This document shows positions 1 to 9,012 of a stretch of 64,000 nt of DNA, one piece after another. Both the position numbers and the translations under genes were made by a program. The stretch is from Sipunculus nudus. Taxonomy: Eukaryota > Annelida > Sipuncula > Golfingiida > Sipunculidae. The notes under the pieces were generated by a model. It was not told where the DNA came from. It did not search any database and worked only from the letters and a program-made list of their open reading frames with translations. Each line of letters opens with the position of its first letter. The stretch's first letter is position 1. The DNA lies in contig CM049313.1 in assembly GCA_026874595.1 (NCBI GenBank), forward strand, positions 77,696,659-77,760,658, in the 5' to 3' direction.

Positions 1-519
1 ATAAAAAAGTGTCTGCCGTGGACCCAGTGCCGGGCAGCATCCAGCTCGTGTGACCTTGTGCTGGGGTCAGCCACAGGGTAGCAAGCCTGCCGATAGCCGC
101 CAGATTGATGAGAAACAGTGCATTTTCAGAGTTTTGAATAATTCATCTATGTATGGCAAACATTAAAATTAAAATACAAATCTGCATCGTACATCTTGCA
201 TATTGATTCTTTAATATAAAGCTTAAATGTTTTCCTAAACATGATTTAAACAAATATAATAGACCACGTGTTTCTGTCATTTATGAAATGTTATAAAAAA
301 AATTTTTGTACCACCTGTTTCGGCAATATTTTAGAACACCAGATGGAAACAATGTCAGTCAGCAGCATAGTCATATATAATTTATTTATTTGACAAAAAC
401 GGAAACCATTTAGTTAATTTATGGTCAGAAAATATTATAAAAATAAACACATTTGCGTTTTAAGATTTGTCAAGTGTTTTACGTTTTTTTTAAATATTTT
501 ACAGGTACGTTCAATTGAG
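1..519. other. AT-rich intergenic sequence, no gene seen
   Basis: This stretch is AT-rich with short A and T runs. Neither strand holds a convincing reading frame, splice pattern or RNA gene. It ends at the TA dinucleotide flanking the inverted-repeat element that follows. Confidence 0.5.
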
Positions 520-521
520 TA

Positions 522-2027
522 CGGTGGCTGATTTAGGACACAGAAAACAAATATTTATCTCGAGATCTCGACTTAAAATTTCTCAAATAAAATTTAGGAA
601 CCAAAAAAAATATCTCGTAAAAAAATTTAGGAAGAAAAAAATATATCTCGAACAAAAAAAATTAGGAAGCAAAAAAAAATATGTATATATATCTCGAGAT
701 CTCGACATAACACTCGAAATCTAGACTTAAAATCTCGAGTGTCGACATAAAATTTCACACAAAAACATTTGCTACAGAAAAAAAAAATATTTATCTCGAG
801 ATCTCAAGATGTTAAGTCGAGACCTCGAGATGTTAAGTCGAGATCTCGAAATAAATTTCACATTTGTACGAACCATTCGATGCTGAATTGACATAAAGCA
901 AAGCAACGTTAAAGGGACAGTATACGTTAAGAGTGCTTACTATAGCATTTATAAAACAAAGACCAGTAAACTGTGTTAAACTGAACGGTAATACAATATA
1001 ATTCATTTAAAATTAATCAATGTTGTTTATCTCCTAAGATAAGGCGAGGGGAAGAAAAGTTCAATATAAAATTCAATATTTTATTGTTCATATCCGTTAG
1101 GAAGATGTCAAAGTATAAAGAAACTGAAACATTTCCTGAACGGCGGATTCGAAGCCTTGGCTGAGAAAACACTCAAATAGAAATGTTTAGGTCTGCATGC
1201 ATGCATTGTGGGTGCCCTATTATTTTAAAAATACAAACAAATATGAGCTTCGTATTGAAACACGCTTTTTGTACAATTTTTTCAGCTTTTGTTTTTATCG
1301 AAATTGTGTGTTGTTTTATAGAATATGTATTTGACCATCATAAATGTAAATATGCTAAAAATGATTACTACATGTGTTTTCGGGTGGGTAGGCTGGGGGG
1401 GGGGGGGGGGGGGGGGGCTTCAGCCCCTAGAGCCCCAGTCTTGATCCACTATAGCTATAACTATAGCTCAGATTACCTTTAGTCAACCTATATTCATAAA
1501 TGTTTTATATTCATAAATAAACGGTTTAAATATTTCGATCATCTCTCATCATGATTTTCCTTCAGCAAAATGCTCTGTTTTGGTCTTAAAGTCCCTATTC
1601 ACTTGCCTTATTTATAGAATCTTTGTGATACCGGCTAACTCTGCATATACATATTAAAAAAGTGAATGTAATCCTTGCTGGGAAAGGGTCTTATAACGCC
1701 ACTTAGACGTATAAACATTTTTTCTACAGGCTACTTGTACACAAGGTACTTGAGCAAATGTTAACATACAGATAAAAGCATGTAACCGAGTTATTGAAAG
1801 ATCCCTATAGTTGATGTTCGTTAGAGCATGTGAAGCAATGCAAAATTTGTCATTTAAAGAACTCTGTACTCTCTGAATTGAAGCTTCCTAAATTTTTTTT
1901 GCAAGATAAATTTTTTGTTTGCTTCCTAAATTTTTTTTGCGAGATATATTTTTTTTTTGCTTCCTAATTTTTTTGCGAAATTTTATCTCGAGATAAATAT
2001 TTTTTCTGTGTCCTTAATCAGCCACCG
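522..2027. mobile_element. 1.5-kb inverted-repeat element flanked by TA
   Basis: The left end reads CGGTGGCTGATTTAGGACAC. The right end carries its reverse complement with one change, and the similarity runs inward about 45 bp through ATTTATCTCGAGAT. Both ends are flanked by TA (520-521 and 2028-2029), as expected for Tc1/mariner-type insertion. The ends hold palindromic TCTCGAGATCTCGA repeats; the middle has a 23-base G run (1395-1417) and no transposase-like frame. It is therefore probably non-autonomous. An alternative is two inverted copies of a shorter element. The lysine-rich frame at 515-724 is low-complexity sequence of the left arm, not a gene. Confidence 0.6.
1395..1417. repeat. poly-G run (23 bases)
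   Basis: An uninterrupted run of 23 G inside the TIR element. It is one of many G/C homopolymers in the window. Confidence 0.9.
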
Positions 2028-2029
2028 TA

Positions 2030-4238
2030 GTTGAGAAATTTTTATAAAAATTTTAGAAAATATTGTAAGAATATTTTGTGCCAAATGTTTTTGTAACATT
2101 TCTAAAACATAAATTGAAAACACTCCGGGATGTCAACACATTTTAGCAGGGGTGACGGTCAGTGTAATCTCCCCCTCCCCCCCCCCCCCCCCCGTCAGTC
2201 AGAGAACAATATTTGTATATTCGAAATTAAATACATGTATATTAATTTTTCGTATCACAGACTTTGATTCCATTTCTGAGTTTACTGTGAAATATTGTAT
2301 TTCCAAACCTGGTTTAGAAAAACTATATAAAACTAACTCTATCAATAAAGTATATTCCCAACTTTGATTTCCCTTCCACGCCTGCGAGTTATCCCCCACC
2401 CTTGTCTCTTAAAGATAAATTGACGCCACTGAAACTCTGTCCCATAAAATAATAAAATTTTGAGAAAATATCACTTATAAGTCATTTATAAAAAAACATT
2501 ACTCTTCTTGTTCTTTATGATAATAAAATGTTCCATAATTCGGCATTATATCTATTCAATCTAATACACGACCAATCGTGCCGCGTCGCGTACACAACAT
2601 GCAAAACATTTACAAAAGAAACTTTTACTGGCACTTATAAAAAAAATCTGTCTGAGACGTTTTAGGTTTTTGACAAATGTTTTCTTGATGTGTATATATT
2701 GTTTCATCAGGATACATTCTGTCGAGACATTTTGTAACACATATTTTGATAAAATTTGATTAAAATGTATTGTGTCACCAAGTTTTGTGACATTTTTAAA
2801 ATTACACTCCCGAGGCAGCAGAAATCTTGCGCTTCTAAAGAAGCTACTGATTTTCCCGCTGCCTGCTTAAAAAACTGCTGATGTGACTATCAGCCAACCA
2901 AATGCAAGTCAACAAACACTCGACAGGCATCAGGCTCCGCCCAGAAACCACGTGGGGGCAATTCTCTCTGAGCCTGTGGCTGGTTCAAACGGTCGCCGGG
3001 GCGATGAGCCGTCACTCAAAACGAAATGAACACCATTGGCTTCGTGTATTCCTAGGTTGGCTGGTAAACCGTTTTGCTTCCAGCACAGGGTCTCATCTGA
3101 TGGACCAAAATACAATGTTCCCCTCTGGTATAGAGATTCAGGATACAAGGTCATAACAAACAGCGCTTACGATATAGGTAGTTGGCCTATGGGTAAAGCG
3201 CTGTGTAAAGAGTGTATTTAAAAATATAAAATAAAAACATCCTTTAACAGCATAAAAGTAGCGAGGAGATATCACTGATTTTTAATTAAAAACAGAACCC
3301 CTCTTATTCTCATATAATCATAATGAATAAATATTTCCTCAACATGGTAAGAATATTAAAAGAAATCATTTACTGACACATTTTTAAATTCGTTTGTTAA
3401 CTTTTTTTTTGTTTTCTGTCAAATCTCTTGTTGATGTTTCCTAATGTTAACTTAGTATACATTCCATTCAGACATTTTTTTGTTATACTTAAAGATATTA
3501 TGAAAACCTCTGTGTCCTTTATTGATTCTTTTCAACAGATAATATAGGCCTAAAGGAAGCCTTACTTTTCTAATTTACAAAAACAGAACCACATATCATG
3601 ATGATAAAATGTGATACAGCACGGAATCATATATGTATTACACGTACGGTTCACTGATAAATATGTAAAGAACGTAGATTTTTTATAAACACTAAAAAAC
3701 TCGTTTACGTGGCATATTTTAAGCATTTTGTAAGCGTTTTGTGTTTTGAGCAAAATGTTTGTTGGTGTTTACTTGATGTTTTATTAGAAATGCCTTATTT
3801 GAACATATCTGCAGTAAATATAGTATTTTTTGAAAGTGTCTGGAAATTTAATACAGGCCTAAGCAATGTAAATATATTATTGATTGATTGATATATTTTA
3901 TTCACAACAACAAACACATACAGATCACAATAAAATGGATAAATATAAAATATACATATATCTATCAAAATTATATTCATAAAATCTGCAAGTGTTAAAA
4001 GCCATGAAAAAGGAGCACTAAAAAGTAACCTTACGTTTGTGAGGTATACTTATTTCCATAGTGGACCTTGAAACACATTTAACAAGATGGCAGACCATGC
4101 ATACATTTTAGATAATTTATCATATTAGTTGATTTTAAAGTGCTGACTAAGACTATCGGACATGGAACACTTATACATGTACATATGTCAGTCAGTTACA
4201 TATATGTAAAAACTATTGACTACAAAATTTTAAAAAAT
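2030..4238. other. intergenic sequence without a recognisable gene
   Basis: This is AT-rich DNA with a C-rich run at 2171-2193. A more GC-balanced patch at about 2810-3210 has overlapping short frames on both strands, but none has a recognisable domain. The patch ends in a perfect 9-bp hairpin (3161-3206). Around 3885-3990 a short ATTG repeat leads into AT-rich sequence that could be the tail of a degraded retroelement. Nothing else can be supported. Confidence 0.5.
3161..3206. repeat. stem-loop
   Basis: ACAGCGCTT and AAGCGCTGT can pair perfectly (9 bp), with a second inner stem ATAGG/CCTAT. No function is assigned. Confidence 0.5.
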
Positions 4239-4243
4239 TACAG
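4239..4243. repeat. BEL/Pao target-site duplication, left copy
   Basis: TACAG directly precedes the 5' LTR and recurs directly after the 3' LTR at 16470-16474. BEL/Pao elements usually give 4-6 bp duplications. Confidence 0.85.
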
Positions 4244-4367
4244 TGTAAATGCACAAATAAAACTACATGTGAATTTGTTTAATATTGATTTATGTTTAAG
4301 AAAAGGTATTAATTACTATGTTTAAAATGGATAAAAGCGTAATTTCATGGAAAAAATGTTGATGCCT

Positions 4368-4446
4368 TGTTCTGGACTTGAACCGGGTTCCCTTTATTTG
4401 ATGGCTCTGGAGACCAGTGTAGCATGCATTGTGCCACTCTGGCTGG
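4368..4446 (-). repeat. tRNA-like (pol III promoter-like) segment in the LTR
   Basis: Read on the minus strand it contains AGAGTGGCACAATGCATG, resembling a tRNA D-arm/A box, and GGTTCAAGTCC, which fits the B-box consensus, about 50 bp apart. The T stem pairs imperfectly, so this is tRNA-like rather than a tRNA gene. The same segment is in the 3' LTR (about 16114-16192), so it predates this insertion. It may be a captured SINE or tRNA fragment. Confidence 0.45.
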
Positions 4447-4461
4447 TGTTTAAGAAGCTTG

Positions 4462-4491
4462 TTTAAAATTGAAATGAGGTTTATGTCAGAG
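4462..4491. repeat. 30-bp duplication bounding the nested element, left copy
   Basis: Thirty bases of LTR starting TTTAAAATTG and ending TTATGTCAGAG are repeated exactly at 8983-9012. The 3' LTR has them once (16208-16237), preserving the empty site. Confidence 0.85.
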
Positions 4492-4708
4492 CACCGTCAA
4501 TACATCGGTTAATATTAAGAAAACTACAGTAACAAAGCACAAACGTGCAACCTTCGCTCGTAGCGATCTGATCCGCATGTCAAAGACAAACTATGTGAAT
4601 CGTACAAACAAATAATATAATGTGTGCCAAAACAACGCTTCGCGTACAAATAAATAGATATTTGCTGATAAGTAAACACAAAATACGTTCTATGGGAGGG
4701 ACGGGCGG
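4492..4708 (-). other. unique 3' tail of the tyrosine-recombinase element
   Basis: These 217 bp lie between the inner 201-bp repeat and the left 30-bp duplication. They match neither the 3' LTR nor the spacer at 4910-5054. In a Ngaro-type element this would be the B2 repeat; no B1 partner is visible. Confidence 0.5.
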
Positions 4709-4909
4709 GTGCTGCTAGGTGCAAGGCCCAAATGTGTGTGCCGTGTAATGTACCCTGTACTGTTACACGTGGATCCCGGTCACTGAGCCGTGACATATGC
4801 ATGCTGACAATTGGGCAGGTAAGACTGAATGGAATTATGTTTGAATAGTGGCAAGGCGGCTGTACTTGTTTCTCTTCTTTAACACCACATAACTAGTTAT
4901 CTGTTACTT
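4709..4909 (-). repeat. 201-bp direct repeat, inner copy (A2)
   Basis: Identical by eye to 8784-8984, starting GTGCTGCTAGGTGCAAGG and ending CTGTTACTT on the + strand. Its partner is the 5' end of the element. Confidence 0.9.
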
Positions 4910-4926
4910 AAAGAACATCCAAAGAC

Positions 4927-5013
4927 AAGTGTGGTTTGGACCCTTGATTTATTATTCAATAAATCATATAAATGTGTACACGCATCGAACCGTCCAAAAC
5001 CCCAAACCACACA
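4927..5013. repeat. inverted repeat downstream of the recombinase ORF
   Basis: GTGTGGTTTGGAC (about 4929-4941) and GTCCAAAACCCCAAACCACAC (about 4992-5012) are complementary with a small bulge. They could form a stem-loop in the 3' part of the element RNA, just before the oligo-A. Confidence 0.55.
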
Positions 5014-5019
5014 AATGAC

Positions 5020-5040
5020 TTTTTTTTTTTTTTTTTTTTT
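5020..5040 (-). repeat. oligo-T run (oligo-A on the element strand)
   Basis: Twenty-one T lie 14 bp beyond the recombinase stop codon. On the element strand this is an internal oligo-A. Confidence 0.9.
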
Positions 5041-5054
5041 CCGATCATGATTAC

Positions 5055-6038
5055 TTAGGAGTTGGCATACATGAGCTTTATGAACTTTGCTCTATCCTCA
5101 CAAGTCGTGATATCAACGTAATCAAGGTAAGCCAGGGAACGCCAGTCTCCTTGTGCTTTTATAATCTCTGGCGGGACCTGCGAACAAAGTCCGAGAGTGG
5201 CGCCCCCTCGACGTAATGAATGACCTGAGTACTGTTCGCTGGACAAACCCAATTGTTTTAGCACAGATTGCAGAGTTGTGGTGAAAGTATTGTAAGTTAG
5301 TTGAGATTTCAACTTACCATTCCTATAAGCAAAGATTGAGTCATCCACTTGGTTTGTGCCAGCAAGTTTAACAGCTCGAATTAGGGCTCGGCCGGGACAT
5401 AACGTAGCGCAATCGGTGTTCCATGGTAGCACAACGTATGTTCTACGTTCTTTATATTGTATGGTTTTTGAGTATGTAAAATATATAATGAAACCCCAGT
5501 CTTGAAGCTTGCAATCACCAAGGGTAACGATCGCCTTGTGGTGCTTTGTTTTAGGAAATAGACTGCTTTTCCTCAGCATGCCAAAAAAAGCCACAAGACA
5601 TGCTGCCCAAAATGTGGCATGAAAGGAAGAATTTAAAGGAAGCAAACCCGCTATTTGTGAAAGGGTGGCTGTTGTAATTGGTAACTTACGATTAACCGGT
5701 GCCCCTTTTACACGTTTTACACCATTAAGAAGACATTTCACTGAATGTTGTGTTTGCTGTGTCAGAGTTAAGGGATTTGGATATCCAGCTTGAAGGTGAA
5801 CTATCCTCACTGCATTTAAATATTGCTTAACAGAATTTGGCGACAGGGTTAATGAGAGATATGCTATATATCTCTCTAAGTTAACAGGTGATACAGGAAC
5901 TGGTGCATACTGATAGTCCTGACAGAACTTTAGGTAAGCTTGAACTTGGCAGCGATATGTGGTTCTAGTCGCCTCTGCATATGCTGCCTTCTTGTATTTC
6001 TCTACCTGCTGATCAAGGAAAGCCTCTGCTTCCTCCAT
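5055..6038 (-). CDS. tyrosine recombinase of DIRS/Ngaro-type element
   Basis: The predicted protein has 327 residues. It would cut, covalently bind and rejoin DNA strands to integrate a circular cDNA, replacing a DDE integrase. Residues 10-110 resemble the helical SAM-like N-terminal domain of phage-type recombinases. The catalytic set is visible: R156 in AFFGMLRKSS, H273-x-x-R276 in GHSLRRGGAT, W299 in GDWRS, and the nucleophile at Y304 or Y307 in AYLDYVD. Length fits the family. The ATG at 6038 overlaps the RT-RNase H frame by 37 nt in a different frame, a typical DIRS-group arrangement. No frameshift or internal stop is seen. Confidence 0.92.
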   Translation of the reverse strand: MEEAEAFLDQQVEKYKKAAYAEATRTTYRCQVQAYLKFCQDYQYAPVPVSPVNLERYIAYLSLTLSPNSVKQYLNAVRIVHLQAGYPNPLTLTQQTQHSVKCLLNGVKRVKGAPVNRKLPITTATLSQIAGLLPLNSSFHATFWAACLVAFFGMLRKSSLFPKTKHHKAIVTLGDCKLQDWGFIIYFTYSKTIQYKERRTYVVLPWNTDCATLCPGRALIRAVKLAGTNQVDDSIFAYRNGKLKSQLTYNTFTTTLQSVLKQLGLSSEQYSGHSLRRGGATLGLCSQVPPEIIKAQGDWRSLAYLDYVDITTCEDRAKFIKLMYANS

Positions 6039-7681
6039 AGGATTACCTGGTCAAAAATAGTATAAAGGGCGCTCAGTGACATATGATTACAAAAGGATAC
6101 ACCATCAAATACTTTTTGCCCTGCGTTACATTTAACATACCATTCATTAATGAGGTTCTCTGTATGTAATAACTTGCCTTTCTCGTGTAACCTCGAAATT
6201 GTATCTGCCATGATGTTATGGACACCTGGTATGTACTTAGCTTTGACCACAAAGTTATATTTTGCGGAGTGCCAAAACATAGCACGGAGAAGTTTCATAA
6301 CCTCACCGTTCCGACAGGTACATTTGTTTATTATTGCCAGTGTACATGTATTATCAGTATGGACAAACAATGTTTTTCCTGTGTATAAATGTCCCCAGCG
6401 CAAAATTGACAGGGCAGCAATTGCCGCTTCTTTGTAATTTATGTGCAAATTAGCTATGGTGGGATAATCCTCTTGCCAGTTAATATAAAGAAAATCCCCA
6501 TTGCAAAATGCTCCAGCTCCAACAGTGCACGAATCGCTAGCGATGTCGGTAACTGGTCTGTTGTCAACAAAGGCTGAGACGCCATTAAAGCCCTGCATGA
6601 AATCATGCCACCATTTAATATCTTCCCGCATTTCCCCACATACCTTGACTTTGTGGTGAGGTTTAGAAAGCTTGTTTAAGCAGTCTAGTAGTCTCCGTAG
6701 AAATACCCTACCTCCACGGACGACTTTGGCAGCGAAGTTGAGTTTTCCGCACAAGCTCTGGAGCATGCGTTTTGTGATGCGTTTCTTAGTGATAATGTCC
6801 TGCAAAATACTCTGGATGGCATGTAATTTATCTTCGGGTAAAGCCGTTTGTCTCCGTATTGTATCAATTTCTATACCTAAGAAGGTGAGACACGTGGTTG
6901 GTGGAATATTTTTCTTAACATTAACTTCAAAGCCAAGGTCCTCTAGAAGTTTATTAAGAGTCCGCCACGCATTGTGACATTCTTCAAGAGATTTTCCAGT
7001 ACACAGAAAATCATCTTGATATGCCACCACGGAAAAACCCCTCTTTGCCATCATGCGCTTTATACTTTGTGATATTCTATGGAATATTGTGGGAGAGGCT
7101 CGGGCTCCGAAAGGTAATTTTGTGTCAAAAAAATATTTTGTTTCACCATTGTTAAAAGTCCATTGTAAGCCTGTTACCTTTTGTGAATGAGGATGTATGG
7201 GGACATGCCTATATGCTGCCTTGATGTCGACTTTAGCCATATAATCACCCGGTTTCATAAGCTGAATGGCGTCATCTACGGTTTCATAGGAATACTTATG
7301 AAACTCGCATGCATAGGCGTTCACCCCAGCGTTGTCTGGCAAACTACAGTCGTGTATCAATCTGTATCCTCCGTCAGCCTTTGACACTGCTCCTATTGGT
7401 GAGACTATACATGGTTTATCATTGCAAAACACATAATTTCCCTTGCTAACCTCTTCTAAGATGGAGTTTTCAATGCTTGACTTGGCTGCTGGGTCTAGAG
7501 CTGATTTATGATTTGACAAGCTTACCTTTTTAAGGGCAGCAAGATTTTCTTGTACTATTTGAAATCCATTCCGTACACCGTATATTATAAACTCTCTATC
7601 GGGGTCATTTTCTAGTTCTAAGTCCCACTTTTCCACACACAGATTTGACCGAACACAGAACCGATCGAAAGAAGTATTTAG
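6002..7681 (-). CDS. reverse transcriptase-RNase H, in frame with upstream gag
   Basis: This is an open region of 559 codons. RT motifs include the first catalytic Asp in KVDIKAAYRHV, LPFGARASP and YQDD. RNase H follows, with its Asp/Glu residues in IASDSCTVGAG, INYKEAA, VHTDNT and IMADTISRL. The region starts right after the gag UGA, in the same frame. The likely first residue of a standalone call is a GTG (7636), and no AUG occurs until about residue 127 counted from there, well inside the RT domain. Independent initiation would therefore lose essential RT sequence. Expression as a gag-RT fusion by UGA read-through is inferred. The frame overlaps the recombinase ORF at its 3' end. Confidence 0.9.
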   Translation of the reverse strand, partial: LNTSFDRFCVRSNLCVEKWDLELENDPDREFIIYGVRNGFQIVQENLAALKKVSLSNHKSALDPAAKSSIENSILEEVSKGNYVFCNDKPCIVSPIGAVSKADGGYRLIHDCSLPDNAGVNAYACEFHKYSYETVDDAIQLMKPGDYMAKVDIKAAYRHVPIHPHSQKVTGLQWTFNNGETKYFFDTKLPFGARASPTIFHRISQSIKRMMAKRGFSVVAYQDDFLCTGKSLEECHNAWRTLNKLLEDLGFEVNVKKNIPPTTCLTFLGIEIDTIRRQTALPEDKLHAIQSILQDIITKKRITKRMLQSLCGKLNFAAKVVRGGRVFLRRLLDCLNKLSKPHHKVKVCGEMREDIKWWHDFMQGFNGVSAFVDNRPVTDIASDSCTVGAGAFCNGDFLYINWQEDYPTIANLHINYKEAAIAALSILRWGHLYTGKTLFVHTDNTCTLAIINKCTCRNGEVMKLLRAMFWHSAKYNFVVKAKYIPGVHNIMADTISRLHEKGKLLHTENLINEWYVKCNAGQKVFDGVSFCNHMSLSALYTIFDQVILWRKQRLSLISR

Positions 7682-7690
7682 TCAGCAACT
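7676..7690 (-). promoter_or_regulatory. UGA-CUA stop context between gag and RT (possible read-through site)
   Basis: On the element strand the junction reads TGC TGA CTA AAT. UGA followed by CUA is the best characterised leaky stop context in eukaryotes. Gag and RT are in the same frame on both sides. Confidence 0.6.
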
Positions 7691-8752
7691 ACTCTGACTT
7701 ACACCAGTAGAAGATGATCTCTCTGGATTTACAGACTCGGCGGAGTGGTGCATCTTGGAGTGACGCCGCGCGCATCCTGGCTCGCTACACAAGTGTCTAA
7801 ATTTACAAGCATCACCAAAGTGACACCCACGAGGGCCATTAAATAGTCTACAAATTTCTTGTGATCTATTCACCTGCCTCTGTGCGTTTCTTTCACTAAA
7901 ATTTGGCTGTCGTCGTTTCAGGTTGATATGAAACAGGTGTGGTGCATCGCTACCCCATCTGAAACCATATCTGGCCTGCATGTAGCGATATTCACGATCA
8001 TACTGCAGTACCGATGTGCGCTCAAAAACTCGAAAAAGTTCACAAATTTTAATAGTATAAGCCACATATTCTGTTAAATTGTCCATATGCAGCTTGCCCT
8101 CTTGCAACAATTTGTCCATTATCCTAGTATTAGCTAAACACCATTCCTCTACTGAAACATTTTCAAGCCTGGGTTTTTTAGCAGCACTGCGAACAAGGAT
8201 CTGTGAACCGTTGCCCCTTCCTACAATTTGTTCCTCTACTACAGGGGGCACGAGGTTTATGTTATCGATAATGTCATGACAACTTAAATTTTCATTTTGC
8301 TCACCTCGAAGGTACACTTGTACGTCAGTGAGTGGACCAATTCCTCCAGCCATTGCTGCAGCACCGATAGCCTGTCCTCGCCCGGCAGGGTAAGTCTTAG
8401 TCTTAGCAGTGCACTGGGGACCATCATCATCGACATTCAATGATTGTAGGAAGTCTGTGAGATTAACTTCTTGCTGTTTGTTTGGCGTACCTTTCAGTGG
8501 AGTTTTGTCACCTGCTTTCCTGTTATCACCCTGGCCCCACTCATCCAGGTATTTCGATAACAACAATTTTTGGGCTAACGGGAGACCTAAGTCTTCAATG
8601 ACGCCTCTATTCTCACACATTAATTTTAAAAGTTCAATTGAATCAAAACCATTTGACAGAAGTTTCTTAATAGTCTGTTCACTGAAGTTTCTTGCCTTCA
8701 TTTCCTCTGAAAAATCATTTGCTTTTGCTTCTTGGTCCTTCTTTTTCCCCAT
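7682..8752 (-). CDS. gag-like protein of DIRS/Ngaro-type element (SAM-like and CCCH motifs)
   Basis: The predicted protein has 356 residues from the ATG at 8752. The open frame extends to 8806 but without another ATG. The N-terminus is Lys-rich (MGKKKDQEAK) and followed by a SAM-like helical domain (about residues 12-65, motif LLSNGFDSIELLKLM). Near the C-terminus CRLFNGPRGCHFGDACKFRH fits a CCCH zinc finger that may bind the element RNA. The ORF lies 31 nt beyond the 201-bp terminal repeat. It ends in UGA with CUA next, and the RT frame continues without another stop for 559 codons. Its role as structural/nucleic-acid-binding protein is inferred from position and motifs. Confidence 0.8.
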   Translation of the reverse strand: MGKKKDQEAKANDFSEEMKARNFSEQTIKKLLSNGFDSIELLKLMCENRGVIEDLGLPLAQKLLLSKYLDEWGQGDNRKAGDKTPLKGTPNKQQEVNLTDFLQSLNVDDDGPQCTAKTKTYPAGRGQAIGAAAMAGGIGPLTDVQVYLRGEQNENLSCHDIIDNINLVPPVVEEQIVGRGNGSQILVRSAAKKPRLENVSVEEWCLANTRIMDKLLQEGKLHMDNLTEYVAYTIKICELFRVFERTSVLQYDREYRYMQARYGFRWGSDAPHLFHINLKRRQPNFSERNAQRQVNRSQEICRLFNGPRGCHFGDACKFRHLCSEPGCARRHSKMHHSAESVNPERSSSTGVSQSSC

Positions 8753-8783
8753 CTTAACTATGTGCAAAAAAAAAATAAAACAC

Positions 8784-8984
8784 GTGCTGCTAGGTGCAAG
8801 GCCCAAATGTGTGTGCCGTGTAATGTACCCTGTACTGTTACACGTGGATCCCGGTCACTGAGCCGTGACATATGCATGCTGACAATTGGGCAGGTAAGAC
8901 TGAATGGAATTATGTTTGAATAGTGGCAAGGCGGCTGTACTTGTTTCTCTTCTTTAACACCACATAACTAGTTATCTGTTACTT
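8784..8984 (-). repeat. 201-bp direct repeat, 5'-terminal copy (A1)
   Basis: Identical by eye to 4709-4909. It forms the 5' end of the minus-strand element, just before gag. Its last bases overlap the right 30-bp duplication by two. Confidence 0.9.
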
Positions 8985-9012
8985 TAAAATTGAAATGAGG
9001 TTTATGTCAGAG
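8983..9012. repeat. 30-bp duplication bounding the nested element, right copy
   Basis: Exact repeat of 4462-4491, and the point where the BEL 5' LTR resumes. Confidence 0.85.

Larger units (their letters stand above)
4244..4491 (+). repeat. 5' LTR, left part
   Basis: These 248 bp match 15990-16237 of the 3' LTR with about two mismatches. The LTR is cut here by the nested element and resumes at 8983-9012. A tRNA-like sequence lies inside on the minus strand (4368-4446). Confidence 0.92.
4492..8982 (-). mobile_element. DIRS/Ngaro-group tyrosine-recombinase retrotransposon
   Basis: The element reads on the minus strand from about 8984 down to 4492. Order: terminal repeat (8984-8784), gag-like ORF, RT-RNase H, tyrosine recombinase, a 145-bp spacer with an oligo-A (21 nt), a second copy of the repeat (4909-4709) and a unique 217-bp tail (4708-4492). 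RT-RNase H plus a tyrosine recombinase, with no aspartic protease or DDE integrase, defines the DIRS/Ngaro/PAT order. The 201-bp direct repeats suggest the split-direct-repeat (Ngaro/PAT) type rather than DIRS1 inverted ends, but the expected second repeat pair was not found. All three frames are open apart from one UGA between gag and RT, so the copy looks recent. Confidence 0.85.

Noticed and set aside
515..724. Lysine-rich open frame of 69 codons
   Set aside because: It is translation of A-rich palindromic sequence in the left arm of an inverted-repeat element; no domain or splice context.
1183..1482. 99-codon frame with a poly-Gly stretch
   Set aside because: The glycines come from the G homopolymer and the rest has no recognisable domain.
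2902..3221. Overlapping frames on both strands in a GC-balanced patch
   Set aside because: No domain, no consistent frame, and the opposite-strand frame is just as open. A GGTTCAAAC near 2981 resembles a B box, but no A box at tRNA spacing was found.
8409..8861. 150-codon + strand frame
   Set aside because: Antisense shadow of the gag-like ORF of the tyrosine-recombinase element.
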